DNA of 51,454 nt from JANJTY01 sp038257155 (GTDB lineage Bacteria; Pseudomonadota; Gammaproteobacteria; Xanthomonadales; Xanthomonadaceae), in assembly GCA_038257155.1 (NCBI GenBank), contig JBBSJP010000032.1, positions 1 to 51,454 on the forward strand, given 5' to 3'. Positions 35,809 through 46,194 of the stretch are shown here, piece after piece; position 1 is the first letter of the stretch; each line of letters begins with the position of its first letter. Both the position numbers and the translations under genes were made by a program. The notes under the pieces were generated by a model that was given only the letters and a program-made list of their open reading frames with translations, was not told the DNA's origin and searched no databases.

Positions 35809-36933
35809 TCAGCCCGTCATCCGCTCCCAGAACGCTTTCACGCCATCAAGAAAGCTGGATGATCTCGGCGAATGGCGCTTGGCCTGCTCGCCTTCGAAGG
35901 TCGCTTCGAACTCATCGAGCAATTCACGCTGGCGCTTGGTGAGGTTGACCGGCGTTTCGATCACCACGCGGCACATCAGGTCGCCGGCATCGCGCGAACG
36001 GATCGAGCGCACGCCCTTGCCGCGCAGGCGGAACAGCTTGCCGGTCTGGGTTTCGGGCGGCAGCTTGATCTCCACTTCGCCATCCAGGCTGGGCACAGCG
36101 ATCTCGGCGCCCAACGCGGCCTGCGAAAAGCGGATCGGCACTTCGCAGTAAAGATCATCGCCATCGCGCTGGAAAATCGCGTGCGGTCGCACATTGACCT
36201 CGACGTACAGATCACCTGCGGCTGCGCCGGCCGGGCCGGCCTCGCCCTCGCCGGACAATCGAATGCGATCGCCCACGTCAACGCCAGCGGGAATCTTCAC
36301 CTCCAGGGTGCGGGTGTGCTCGGTGCGGCCTTCACCGTCGCAGGACTTGCAGGGCTTGGTTATGGTCTTGCCGCTGCCGCCGCAGTGCGGACAGGCCTGC
36401 TGCACCGAGAAAATTCCCTGCTGCATGCGCACCCGACCGTGACCGCGGCAGGTGCCACAGGTCTCGGATTTGCCATCCTCCGAACCACTGCCCTTGCACT
36501 CCTTGCAGGCCACCAGACTGGGCACCTCGATGCGGCGCTCGACACCGAACACCGCCTCTTCCAGGTCCAGTTCGATGATGAAGCGCAGGTCGGAACCGCG
36601 CCGCGGTCCCTGGCGACGCCCTCCACCGAAGATCTCGCCGAAGATGTCGCCAAAGATATCGCCGACATCGCCGGAGTATCCCGCTCCACCGCGACCGCCC
36701 ATGCCTTGTTCGAAGGCTGCATGACCGTGCTGGTCATAAGCGCGGCGTTTGGCCGGATCGGACAGCACCTCCCAGGCCTGCTTGGCCTCCTTGAAATGCT
36801 CCTCGGCCTCCTTGTCACCCGGATTGCGATCCGGATGATGCTTCATCGCCAGACGGCGATAGGACTTTTTCAGTTCCTCTTCGCTGGCGGTCTTGGAGAC
36901 GCTCAGGATTTCGTAGTAGCAGCGTTTTGTCAT
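35809..36933 (-). CDS. dnaJ: DnaJ (Hsp40) co-chaperone
   Basis: 374 residues. The J domain (1-70) has the HPD motif (KHHPDRNPGD) that stimulates DnaK ATPase. A glycine-rich linker (about 75-110) follows, then the zinc domain with four CxxCxGxG-type repeats (CKECKGSG, CGTCRGHG, CPHCGGSG, CKSCDGEG) and the substrate-binding C-terminal domain. It is the last gene of the heat-shock operon but is separated from dnaK by a four-helix-bundle gene and repeats, so it may need its own promoter. Confidence 0.98.
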   Translation of the reverse strand: MTKRCYYEILSVSKTASEEELKKSYRRLAMKHHPDRNPGDKEAEEHFKEAKQAWEVLSDPAKRRAYDQHGHAAFEQGMGGRGGAGYSGDVGDIFGDIFGEIFGGGRRQGPRRGSDLRFIIELDLEEAVFGVERRIEVPSLVACKECKGSGSEDGKSETCGTCRGHGRVRMQQGIFSVQQACPHCGGSGKTITKPCKSCDGEGRTEHTRTLEVKIPAGVDVGDRIRLSGEGEAGPAGAAAGDLYVEVNVRPHAIFQRDGDDLYCEVPIRFSQAALGAEIAVPSLDGEVEIKLPPETQTGKLFRLRGKGVRSIRSRDAGDLMCRVVIETPVNLTKRQRELLDEFEATFEGEQAKRHSPRSSSFLDGVKAFWERMTG

Positions 36934-36944
36934 TGGGGAGCAGT

Positions 36945-37130
36945 TAGTCAGCCGCTGCGCGGCTTGTTAGTTGGTCGCTTCGCAACCTGTGAGAAGTCAG
37001 GAACAGCAGCATGTCAGTCAGCCGCTGCGCGGCTTGCTAGTCGGTCGCTGCGCGACCTGTGAGGAGTTGGGGGAGCATGTTAGTCAGCCGCTGCGCGGCT
37101 TGTTAGTCGGCTGCTTCGCAGCCTGAGAGG
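36945..37130. repeat. Three-copy direct repeat between dnaJ and the S23-type gene
   Basis: Three imperfect copies begin at about 36946, 37016 and 37082 (periods 70 and 66 bases). Each starts AGTCAGCCGCTGCGCGGCTT and carries two small hairpins: GCCGC-GCGGC, and a second varying compensatorily (GGTCGCTTCGCAACC, GGTCGCTGCGCGACC, GGCTGCTTCGCAGCC). The third copy overlaps the 3' end of the adjacent coding region. Confidence 0.85.
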
Positions 37131-37485
37131 AGTCAGAGGTTTTCCTTTGGACTTTGATGAGGCCGGCCAGGATTGCGAATAGGGACTCTACTTGTCTCAG
37201 GATCGCCGTCGCGTTGCAGAAGCCGAAACCGTGCGCGAGACGCAATTGGGTATCGAGTTCTGCCAATGAACCACGTGCTACGTAGAGGAACTGCACCAAC
37301 TCCTTGCGGCTGCCGCGTGCACAGCCTTCGGCGATGTTTGACGGGACGCTGACTGCGCATCGGCGCATTTGCGAGGTCATGCCGAATCGCTCATCGACGG
37401 GAAACTCCGCTGTCAGCTCGTAAACCGCGCGAGTCAGCGACATGGCGTCCTGCCAGACCTTCAAATCATGATGCGGTCTAGCCAT
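37084..37485 (-). CDS. Four-helix-bundle protein (S23 / 23S rRNA intervening-sequence type)
   Basis: 133 residues from the ATG at 37485, which has GGAGG eight bases upstream. It begins MARPHHDLKVWQDAMSL and contains SQMRRCAVSVPSNIAEGCAR and the GSLAELDTQLRLA segment, the signature of the four-helix-bundle family found in intervening sequences of 23S rRNA and as free-standing genes. Function is unknown; a related protein (Avd) binds RNA in diversity-generating retroelements. The gene sits between dnaK and dnaJ, where none is normally found. The last 13 or so residues (QAAKQPTNKPRSG) are encoded by repeat copy 3, so the tail was probably acquired from the repeat. Confidence 0.88.
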   Translation of the reverse strand: MARPHHDLKVWQDAMSLTRAVYELTAEFPVDERFGMTSQMRRCAVSVPSNIAEGCARGSRKELVQFLYVARGSLAELDTQLRLAHGFGFCNATAILRQVESLFAILAGLIKVQRKTSDSSQAAKQPTNKPRSG

Positions 37486-37506
37486 ACGCCCCGCCTCCAC
37501 TTACAG

Positions 37507-37533
37507 CAGATCGGGCGCAAAGCGCCCGATCTG
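37507..37533 (-). terminator. Hairpin after dnaK (attenuator or terminator)
   Basis: A perfect 12-bp stem (CAGATCGGGCGC paired with GCGCCCGATCTG, 3-base loop) lies between the dnaK stop and the four-helix-bundle gene. It lacks a T-run, so it may attenuate transcription or protect the dnaK mRNA end. Confidence 0.55.
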
Positions 37534-37563
37534 CGACTGACTTTCTTACTTCACTGCCAAGAC

Positions 37564-39486
<1,923 letters not shown>

Positions 39487-39575
39487 GGTGAAGCTCCTCT
39501 GATTGCTGTCCGGCGCGGCCGGGAAATGTCTTGACGTGAAAGTGGGGTGTTCAGCGGGGGAATCAAGGGGGCAGT

Positions 39576-39720
39576 GCCGTAGGGCGGGTCTTGACCCGCC
39601 GCCGCGATGGGCTTCATTGGCCGGTCATGACCCGCCGCCGCGATGGGCTGCATTGGAGGGTCAAGACCTGACCGGCCGCCGCGATGGGCTTCATTGGCGG
39701 GTCAAGACCCGCCCTACGGC
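39576..39720. repeat. Nested inverted-repeat element between grpE and dnaK
   Basis: A perfect 25-base inverted repeat (39576-39600 and 39696-39720) bounds 95 bases. Each arm is itself nearly palindromic (GGCGGGTC-TT-GACCCGCC). Inside are three direct copies of a 23-base sequence (GCCGCCGCGATGGGCTTCAT and its variants) at 39598, 39634 and 39675. Transcribed, it could form one large hairpin or several small ones in the grpE-dnaK mRNA. It carries no gene. Confidence 0.9.
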
Positions 39721-39733
39721 GAGGCCAGAAGCC

Positions 39734-40285
39734 CTAGTCCGACTTGGCAACCACCACCATGGCCGGACGCAACAGACGTCCGTGCAGGGCCCAGCCCTTC
39801 TGGAACACCTGCACCACGCTGCCCGGTGCGGCGCGCGGGGCGTCGACCATGCTGATCGCCTGGTGGCGCTCGGGGTCAAAGGCCTGGCCGGTCGGATCAA
39901 GCATCTCCAGGCCGTGATCGCCAGCCGCCTTGAGCAGCTGCTTGAAGGTCAGCTCCAGCCCTTCGCGCAACTTCGTGGCATCGGCGTTCTCCACGCCCAG
40001 GCCTGCTTCCAGGCTGTCCATCACAGGCAAGAGGTCGGACAGTACCCGCTCATTGGCAAAGCGACGTGCCTGCTCCAGATCGCGCGACAGGCGCTTGCGC
40101 TGGTTGTCCAGTTCGGCGCGTTCGCGCAGCCACTGCTCCTTGATTGACGCGACCTGCTGCTCGGCCTCGGCCAGCTTCTGCTCGGTCTGCGAGAGCTGCG
40201 ACTCGCTGACGCAGTCCTCGGGAAGGAAATCGTCGGCATCGCGCGCGCGACGTTCGGCATCAGGGTTGGTTTCGCTGCTGTGCAT
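39734..40285 (-). CDS. grpE: GrpE nucleotide-exchange factor
   Basis: 183 residues. A long N-terminal coiled coil (about 28-85, SQTEQKLAEAEQQV onward) is followed by the compact beta domain with the conserved ERHQAISMVDA and VVQVFQKGWALHGRLLRPAMV segments. GrpE releases ADP from DnaK. It is encoded between hrcA and dnaK on the same strand. Confidence 0.97.
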   Translation of the reverse strand: MHSSETNPDAERRARDADDFLPEDCVSESQLSQTEQKLAEAEQQVASIKEQWLRERAELDNQRKRLSRDLEQARRFANERVLSDLLPVMDSLEAGLGVENADATKLREGLELTFKQLLKAAGDHGLEMLDPTGQAFDPERHQAISMVDAPRAAPGSVVQVFQKGWALHGRLLRPAMVVVAKSD

Positions 40286-40346
40286 TGGTGTGCTTCCAAG
40301 GTGCGGCGGCCCGCGTGAGCGGGCCGGATGAAGGGTCCCCGCCCGT

Positions 40347-41399
40347 TTATGGGGCCGAACCGCCCTGCTTCAAGGCCGCGCCGAGCAGATCGGCGGTAGC
40401 CTGCACCATGGGAATGACGCGCTCGTAGGCCATCCTGGTGGGTCCGATGACGCCGATCACGCCCAGAACCTGTCCATCGGCGCCGTAGGGCGCGGTCACC
40501 ACGCTGCAGTTGCCGAGCGGGGCCAGGCCGGATTCCTCACCGATGAACAGGCGTACGCCCTGGGCCTGGGTGCAGCGGTCGAGCAGCTGCAGGATCTCGC
40601 GCTTGCGGGTGAAGGCGTCGAACAGTTCGCGCAGGCGCTCGATGTCGGACAAGTCCTGCACGCCCATCAGCTTGGTCTGGCCCACCAGCACCACGTCGCT
40701 GGTGTCGTTGCGATCGAAGGCCGTTTCGGAGATGTCGACGGCAGCTGAAAGCACGCGCTCCATTGCCGAGCGCGTTTCGCGCAGCTCCCGCACCAGCAGG
40801 GTGCGGATCTCGGAGAGCTGTCGACCAGCGAAATGCGCGTTCAGGTAGTTGGCCGTCTGCTCAAGCTCGGCCGGGCTGTAGGACCGACGCATCGTGATGA
40901 TGCGGTTCTGAACCTCATTGTCGGTGAACACCAGGATCACCAGCACGCGGTTGGTGTCGAGCGGCACGAAATCGATATGCCGGAAGGCAAACTGCTCGCG
41001 CGTCGGCACGGTGACCAGGCCGACGAAATGGGTCATTGCAGAAAGCAGTTCGGAGGCGTTGGAAAGCAGCGCCTGGGTACCGCTGGCGGCCGGCAGCTCG
41101 GCGCGCAGACGCGATACTTCGCGCTCATCGAGCGGCTGGATCTGCAGCAGGCTGTCGACGAACACCCGGTAGCCCTGCACGGTCGGAATACGCCCTGCCG
41201 AAGTGTGCGGCGCGGCCACCAGACCCAGATCTTCCAGGTCCGACATCACATTGCGGATCGTTGCCGGGCTGACATCCAGGCCGGAATGCTTGGCCAGGGT
41301 GCGTGAACCGACCGGCTCGCCATCGCGGATGTACTGCGCGATCAGGGCCCGCAGCAGGCTGCGTCCACGGGTATCGAGCTGGTCGAAAGTGCGTTTCAT
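40347..41399 (-). CDS. hrcA: HrcA heat-shock repressor
   Basis: 350 residues from the ATG at 41399 (MKRTFDQLDTRGRSLL); an ATG four codons upstream is also possible and neither has a clear ribosome site. The N-terminal winged helix (LDVSPATIRNVMSDLEDLGLVAAPHTSAGRIPT) binds CIRCE operators, and a GAF-like dimerisation domain follows. HrcA represses class I heat-shock genes. I found no CIRCE palindrome upstream of this gene, so the operon here may respond to sigma32 or to operators I could not recognise, with HrcA acting elsewhere. Confidence 0.95.
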   Translation of the reverse strand: MKRTFDQLDTRGRSLLRALIAQYIRDGEPVGSRTLAKHSGLDVSPATIRNVMSDLEDLGLVAAPHTSAGRIPTVQGYRVFVDSLLQIQPLDEREVSRLRAELPAASGTQALLSNASELLSAMTHFVGLVTVPTREQFAFRHIDFVPLDTNRVLVILVFTDNEVQNRIITMRRSYSPAELEQTANYLNAHFAGRQLSEIRTLLVRELRETRSAMERVLSAAVDISETAFDRNDTSDVVLVGQTKLMGVQDLSDIERLRELFDAFTRKREILQLLDRCTQAQGVRLFIGEESGLAPLGNCSVVTAPYGADGQVLGVIGVIGPTRMAYERVIPMVQATADLLGAALKQGGSAP

Positions 41400-41611
41400 G
41401 GTCAAGAGCATACATAAGGTTTGCGCGACCGGCCGACAAGTGCATCGCAGCTTCAGCCTGCACCGTGCGCCGGCCTGTGTTCACCTGGAAGCCAGCGCAG
41501 CAGAAGCAATCGAGGCGAAAGCGAGGCCGCGCAGGGTCCTGGGGCAGCCAACGCTGCCCGGCAGTGTCAGAATTGCGCGCTGGAGTTGTACCCCTTTCGC
41601 TGGAAGCCCGC

Positions 41612-43276
41612 ATGCTGAACTCGCTGTACGTCAAGGATTTTGCCGTGGTACACGAGGCCGAACTGGTCTTTGGACCCGGCATGAGTGTGATCTCGGGTGA
41701 AACCGGCGCCGGCAAGTCCCTGCTGGTGGACGCCCTGATGTTGCTGTCGGGCTCGCGCGCGGACGCCAGCGTGGTACGACACGGAGCGGAACGCGCCGAA
41801 CTGAGCGCCGGATTCAGCCTGGAGGATGCTTCCGAGGCGCGTGCATGGCTGAACGATGAGGCGCTGGACGATGATGGTCAGTGCCAGCTGCGCCGCGTGA
41901 TTCGCGCCGACGGCGGTTCGCGTAACTGGATCAATGGCCGCCCGGCGACCGTGACGCAACTTGCTGCGCTGGGCCGGCTGCTGCTGGAGATCCATGGCCA
42001 ACATGAGCACCAGGCGCTGCTCGACCGCAATAACCAGCTGGCCCTGCTGGACGCCTTCGGCAACCACGCCGAACGACTCGCCGATTTGCAAACGCTGACG
42101 CGCGATTACGCCCGCAACGAGCGCGAGCTGAAAGGCTTGCCCGGTGGTGACGCCGCGCAGGATCGCTTGCAGTGGCTTGAAACGCGGCTTGATGAACTGG
42201 ACCGCGAGGATCTTGCCCCCGAGTCCGTCGAGCTGCTCCTCGAGGCCCACCGCCGCCAGGCCAATGCCGCCACCCTGCTGACGGGTTACGGCCGTGCCAT
42301 CGCCCTGATTGGCGATGACGAGCAACTGTCGCTCAGCGATGGCCTGCGTCGTTTGCGCCACGAGCTCAGCGAACTGCTGGCGCATGAGCCTGGCCTCGAG
42401 CCGATGTTGGAGTCGCTCGACTCGGTGCGCATCCAGTTGGACGAAGCCCAGGCCAGCCTGGAACGCCTGCGCGACGACCTCGACCTGGACCCGGCGCGCC
42501 TGCAGCAGCTCGAAAACCGCATCGCCCACCTGCACGAGCTCTCGCGCCGGCATCGGGTCGGCATGCAGGAACTGGCACCGGTGAGGGTGGAACTGGAAGC
42601 TGAACGCGACCGGCTGCGCGACGCTTCCGGCAATGCCGATGTCCTGCGGCGCGCCCTGCACGACATCCACACGCGCTGGCAGCAGGCCGCTGGCGAATTG
42701 AGCAAGGCACGTCGCCAGGCAGCCGAACGGCTGTCGCACACGGTTGAAACCCTGCTCGGCGAGCTGGGCATGGGCAGCGCGCGCTTCTCGATCACGCTGG
42801 ATAGTCTGACCTGCGCGCGTCCCGATCCGCTCGGCACCGAGCGTGCGGAGTTCATGGTGGCACTGAACCCCGGTCAGCCTGCCAGCCCGCTACGCAAGAC
42901 CGCTTCAGGCGGCGAACTCTCACGGATCGGTCTTGCCATCGAAGTGGCCAGTCTGGGCGCCGATCCGGTGCCGACCATGGTGTTCGACGAAGTCGATTCG
43001 GGCATCGGTGGCGCCGTGGCCGACGCTGTCGGCGCCAAGCTGCGTGCCTTGGGTGAGCGTCGCCAGGTGCTGTGCGTCACCCATCTGCCGCAGGTCGCCG
43101 CGCAGGGCCACGCCCACTTCCACGTCAGCAAGGCAAGCGAGGACGAGGCCACGCGCAGCCATGTGGCGCAGCTCGACAGCAACGGACGGATCGAAGAAAT
43201 CGCCCGCATGCTGGCCGGGCGCGAAGTCAGCAAGGAAGCTCGCGCCCAGGCCAGACGTCTGCTCAGCAGCCGATAG
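41612..43276 (+). CDS. recN: DNA repair protein RecN
   Basis: 554 residues from the ATG at 41612 with GGAAG upstream; the frame is open much further without family sequence. RecN is an SMC-like ATPase needed for double-strand break repair. Walker A GETGAGKS is at 29-36, a long coiled coil occupies about 160-380, and the ABC signature KTASGGELSRIGLA and Walker B MVFDEVDSGIGG lie near 430-470. It is divergent from hrcA, 212 bases apart, and converges on fur. Confidence 0.97.
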   Translation: MLNSLYVKDFAVVHEAELVFGPGMSVISGETGAGKSLLVDALMLLSGSRADASVVRHGAERAELSAGFSLEDASEARAWLNDEALDDDGQCQLRRVIRADGGSRNWINGRPATVTQLAALGRLLLEIHGQHEHQALLDRNNQLALLDAFGNHAERLADLQTLTRDYARNERELKGLPGGDAAQDRLQWLETRLDELDREDLAPESVELLLEAHRRQANAATLLTGYGRAIALIGDDEQLSLSDGLRRLRHELSELLAHEPGLEPMLESLDSVRIQLDEAQASLERLRDDLDLDPARLQQLENRIAHLHELSRRHRVGMQELAPVRVELEAERDRLRDASGNADVLRRALHDIHTRWQQAAGELSKARRQAAERLSHTVETLLGELGMGSARFSITLDSLTCARPDPLGTERAEFMVALNPGQPASPLRKTASGGELSRIGLAIEVASLGADPVPTMVFDEVDSGIGGAVADAVGAKLRALGERRQVLCVTHLPQVAAQGHAHFHVSKASEDEATRSHVAQLDSNGRIEEIARMLAGREVSKEARAQARRLLSSR

Positions 43277-43368
43277 CCCCGACAACCTGATTCAAGGGGA
43301 AACCTGCCCGCCCCGAGCACGCTGTCGCGCACGCACCCAGGCCCATGCCGACTGCTTGCACTGCAGGA

Positions 43369-43776
43369 CTACTTGGCGCGTTTGGCCCGCACGTAGAGCA
43401 CCAGGCTGTGTTCTTCCAGCACGAAGCCATGCTTGGCCGCGATCTCGTGCTGCAAACGCTCGATTTCGGCGCTGAAGAACTCCACTACCTTGCCGGTTTC
43501 GATATCCACCATGTGATCGTGGTGTTCGCCACGGTCCAGCTCGTAAACCGCCTGGCCGCCTTCGAAGTTGTGCTTTGACACCAGACCCGCGGCCTCGAAC
43601 TGGGTCAACACCCGGTAAACGGTGGCCAGACCAATGTCTTCACCGTTCTCGAGCAGACCCCGATAGATATCCTCGGCCGTCATGTGGCGCGGACGCGCGT
43701 TCTCCAGCAAGTCCAGGATTCGCAGGCGCGGATGGGTGACCTTCAATCCAGCTTTTCGCAGATCCTGTGATTCCAC
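43369..43776 (-). CDS. fur: Ferric uptake regulator Fur
   Basis: 135 residues, starting at GTG with GAGGAG five to six bases upstream. The winged-helix N-terminus (TAEDIYRGLLENGEDIGLATVYRVLTQFEAAGLV) binds DNA at Fur boxes, and metal ligands His85, His86, Asp87 and His88 lie in HHDHMVD. The CxxC pair that follows this motif in E. coli Fur is replaced by Asp-Ile-Glu-Thr, so the structural zinc site of the E. coli type is absent. It is divergent from bamE, the arrangement known in Xanthomonas. Confidence 0.94.
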   Translation of the reverse strand: MESQDLRKAGLKVTHPRLRILDLLENARPRHMTAEDIYRGLLENGEDIGLATVYRVLTQFEAAGLVSKHNFEGGQAVYELDRGEHHDHMVDIETGKVVEFFSAEIERLQHEIAAKHGFVLEEHSLVLYVRAKRAK

Positions 43777-43912
43777 TGCAACTCCTCGGGACAGATAGGA
43801 AACTGGCCGTTAGCACAGCCTGAACAAGACGCAGTCAGCAAGCACGTTCAAGGCGCCTGCAGCGGGCCTTAGTGTATCATCCGGCGCTTTCCAGCCAGTT
43901 CGCGAACCGCGC

Positions 43913-44308
43913 ATGCGCTCACTTCTTTCAGCCGCACTTGCCCTCGTATTGCTTTCCGGCTGCGGCATCATTTATCGCGCCAACGTCTATCAGGGCAACT
44001 TGCTGGAGGCGCAGGCCGTCGAACAACTCAAGGCCGGCCTTACCAAGCGTCAGGTAGTGCTTCTGCTGGGCTCGCCTGCGGTCGAAGATCCCTTCCACCA
44101 CGATCGTTGGGACTATTTCGCCAGCTTCAAGCGCGGCCGTGGCGAGACCGAGGTCAAGAACCTCACCCTGCATTTCGATGGCGACCTGCTGAGCCGCTGG
44201 GAAGGTGACTACTTCCCCGAGCTGGATCTGGTGCTCACCAAGGAAATGGGCCGTTACGGCAATCTGCCGCGCGACAAGGACAAGGAAAAGCCGCGTCGCA
44301 GTCAGTGA
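43913..44308 (+). CDS. bamE: Outer-membrane assembly lipoprotein BamE (OmlA)
   Basis: 131 residues. A lipoprotein signal (LVLLSGC, lipidated Cys17) targets it to the outer membrane, where BamE supports the BamA-D machine that inserts beta-barrels. The conserved YRANVYQGNLLE and GLTKRQVVLLLGSPAVEDPFHHDRWDY regions match the SmpA/OmlA family. The C-terminus is lysine and arginine rich. It is divergent from fur with a shared 136-base control region. Confidence 0.95.
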   Translation: MRSLLSAALALVLLSGCGIIYRANVYQGNLLEAQAVEQLKAGLTKRQVVLLLGSPAVEDPFHHDRWDYFASFKRGRGETEVKNLTLHFDGDLLSRWEGDYFPELDLVLTKEMGRYGNLPRDKDKEKPRRSQ

Positions 44309-44315
44309 GCCTGGC

Positions 44316-44609
44316 TCAGGTTTCGCGCTGCTGCACCGCGCGACGCCGGCGAACTTCCTTCGGATCGCATAGCAACGGCCGGTAGATCTCGACCCGGTCA
44401 CCGCTGTGCAGCACGTCCTCGAGCTTTACCAGTCGGCCAAAGATTCCCAACTGCAAGGGGTCGACCTGCAGTCCGTCGATCTTGCCTGGCAGGCCTGAAG
44501 CTTCGATCGCGTCAGCCACTGTGGAGCCCGCAGGCAGCTCCAGCTCGCACAACCAGTGGCGCTGCGGCAGGGCATGCACCACCTGCACGCGAATCCGTGC
44601 TGCGCTCAC
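44316..44609 (-). CDS. rnfH: RnfH family protein (UPF0125)
   Basis: 97 residues, starting at GTG. It has the ubiquitin-like fold sequence of the family (VQVVHALPQRHWLCELELPAGSTVADAI, LGIFGRLVKLEDVL, GDRVEIYRPLLCDPKEVRRRRA). Its role is not established. The GTG overlaps the ratA stop (GTGA), so ratA and rnfH form a coupled pair, the pairing seen throughout gammaproteobacteria. Confidence 0.94.
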   Translation of the reverse strand: MSAARIRVQVVHALPQRHWLCELELPAGSTVADAIEASGLPGKIDGLQVDPLQLGIFGRLVKLEDVLHSGDRVEIYRPLLCDPKEVRRRRAVQQRET

Positions 44610-45034
44610 GACGACTCCCGCGCGGCCCGGCAGAAGTCATCCACCAGACGATCGGCCAGGCCTTGGAATCCCGCTGCCAACGCGCTGCCCACCACCCGGC
44701 CGGCGACCTCGAAGTCGAGCAGCAGGGACACTTTGCACGCGTCGGCCGATAGCGCTTCAAAACGCCAGTGACCTGAAAGCCTGCGGAACGGCCCGTCCAC
44801 CAGACTCAATTCGATCGACTCTGGCCGCTGCAGTCGGTTACGGGTGGTGAAACCCATGCTGAGCGCCCCCAGTTTCAGTTGCAGTCGGGCCAGCATCTGG
44901 CTCTCGTCGCGCTCCAGCACGCTGGCCGAGTCACACCAGGAAAAGCGGCGCGGATACGCTTCCACTTCATTGACCAGGTCAAAAAGCAGGCTGCTGGGGC
45001 GTGCCACCAGGGCGCTACGCTCCACCCGACTCAC
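44606..45034 (-). CDS. ratA: RatA family START-domain protein (coenzyme Q-binding / ribosome association toxin type)
   Basis: 142 residues from a GTG at 45034 with GAGG upstream; the much longer open frame antisense to smpB is not real. It begins MSRVERSALVARPSSLLFDLVNEVEAYPRRF and has the START/polyketide-cyclase fold of RatA and Coq10. RatA of E. coli was described as blocking 70S ribosome assembly; homologues may instead carry ubiquinone, so the name is by family. It is divergent from smpB, 57 bases apart. Confidence 0.92.
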   Translation of the reverse strand: MSRVERSALVARPSSLLFDLVNEVEAYPRRFSWCDSASVLERDESQMLARLQLKLGALSMGFTTRNRLQRPESIELSLVDGPFRRLSGHWRFEALSADACKVSLLLDFEVAGRVVGSALAAGFQGLADRLVDDFCRAARESS

Positions 45035-45091
45035 GAATGCGCCTCGCGAAGCCGGCTTGCTTGCGCAACAATGGCGTTCAAGGAATGGAAC

Positions 45092-45580
45092 ATGAGCAAG
45101 AAAAAAGAAAACAAGGATAGCGGAAGCACCATCGCCCTGAACAAGCGTGCGCGCCACGAGTACCACCTCGGCGACCGCTACGAAGCTGGCATGGCGCTGC
45201 AGGGCTGGGAACTGAAAGCGATCCGCGCCGGGCGTTGCCAGATTGGCGAAGCCTACGCCGTGGTGCAAAAGGGCGAGCTGTACCTGTACAGCGCGCAGAT
45301 CACTCCATTGATCTCGGCCTCCAGCCACGTGATCGCGGACGATCGTCGCGCCCGCAAGCTGCTCCTGCACCGCCACGAGATCGATCGCCTGATCGGTTAC
45401 ATCGAGCGCGACGGCTTCACCCTGGTGCCCACCGCGATGTACTGGAAGCGCAACAAGGTGAAGATTGAACTGGCCCTGGCCAAGGGCAAGCAGGCGCACG
45501 ACAAGCGTGAAGCCGGCAAGGAACGCGACTGGCAGATCGAGAAGCAACGCACCCTGCGCGCGCACAACCGCAGCGCCTGA
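45092..45580 (+). CDS. smpB: SsrA-binding protein SmpB
   Basis: 162 residues from the ATG at 45092 with AAGGA eight bases upstream. SmpB binds tmRNA and delivers it to stalled ribosomes. The conserved NKRARHEYHLGDRYEAGMALQGWELKAIRAG region and the basic C-terminal tail (KREAGKERDWQIEKQRTLR) are present. The tmRNA gene lies about 1.1 kb downstream on the same strand across a repeat-rich gap. Confidence 0.96.
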   Translation: MSKKKENKDSGSTIALNKRARHEYHLGDRYEAGMALQGWELKAIRAGRCQIGEAYAVVQKGELYLYSAQITPLISASSHVIADDRRARKLLLHRHEIDRLIGYIERDGFTLVPTAMYWKRNKVKIELALAKGKQAHDKREAGKERDWQIEKQRTLRAHNRSA

Positions 45581-45920
45581 GAAGCTACGCCACGTCCCCC
45601 TGTAGGAGCCGACCTGTCGGCGACCGCAGGACCCGGGATGCCTCAGCGCCTCGCCCTAGCCACACATCCCGGTCGCGCACAGGTGCGTTCCCACACAGGG
45701 CACCTCGAGAATCAACCGATCTCGCCCTGGTAGGCGCTGACCTGTCAGCGACCGCAGGGCACCCGTCCACCGTGAGCAAGGTACAAACCTGATAGATTCC
45801 GGTCGCGCACAGGTGCGCTTCCATCAAACATAACCTAGCCAGTTGTTTTTCTTGGTCCAAACAAGTTGGAATTCGGGTTCTCTGGGCTTTTAGAAGCTCG
45901 TATCCTCAACCATCACTTAC

Positions 45921-46194
45921 CCGTTCGTGGTGAGGAGCCGTGGTTCGATCAGGCCGCCTCGACCCTTCGATTCGCACTGCGTGCGGCCTCAGGATCTCGC
46001 TCGGCCCGCCTCACCATGATCGGGTAGGCGCGCGCAGCGCGAAGGCGCGTAGCGCCTCGTAGCCGCCTTTGCGGCCGAACGAGAGGGCGTCTCGAACCAC
46101 CTTTCGCCGGTGGTTCGAGACGCGCGGCCTCGACCCTTCGATCCGCACTGCGTGCGGCCTCAGGGTCTCGATCCACGCTCCTCACCACGAACGG
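45921..46194. repeat. 274-base element bounded by an 18-base inverted repeat
   Basis: CCGTTCGTGGTGAGGAGC at 45921-45938 is the exact reverse complement of 46177-46194. Inside are near-identical 44-base direct copies at 45956-45999 and 46127-46170 (GCCTCGACCCTTCGAT onward) and an 11-bp hairpin at 46091-46119 (CTCGAACCACC / GGTGGTTCGAG). No transposase frame is present. It looks like a non-autonomous palindromic repeat cluster. Confidence 0.85.

Noticed and set aside
36945..37130. Possible small CRISPR array
   Set aside because: Three copies with 66-70-base periods contain internal hairpins and similar inter-copy sequence; there are no unique spacers of constant size and no cas genes.
44606..45565. 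Long form of ratA (319 codons)
   Set aside because: The N-terminal half is antisense to smpB; RatA homologues are about 145 residues and the GTG at 45034 has a ribosome site.
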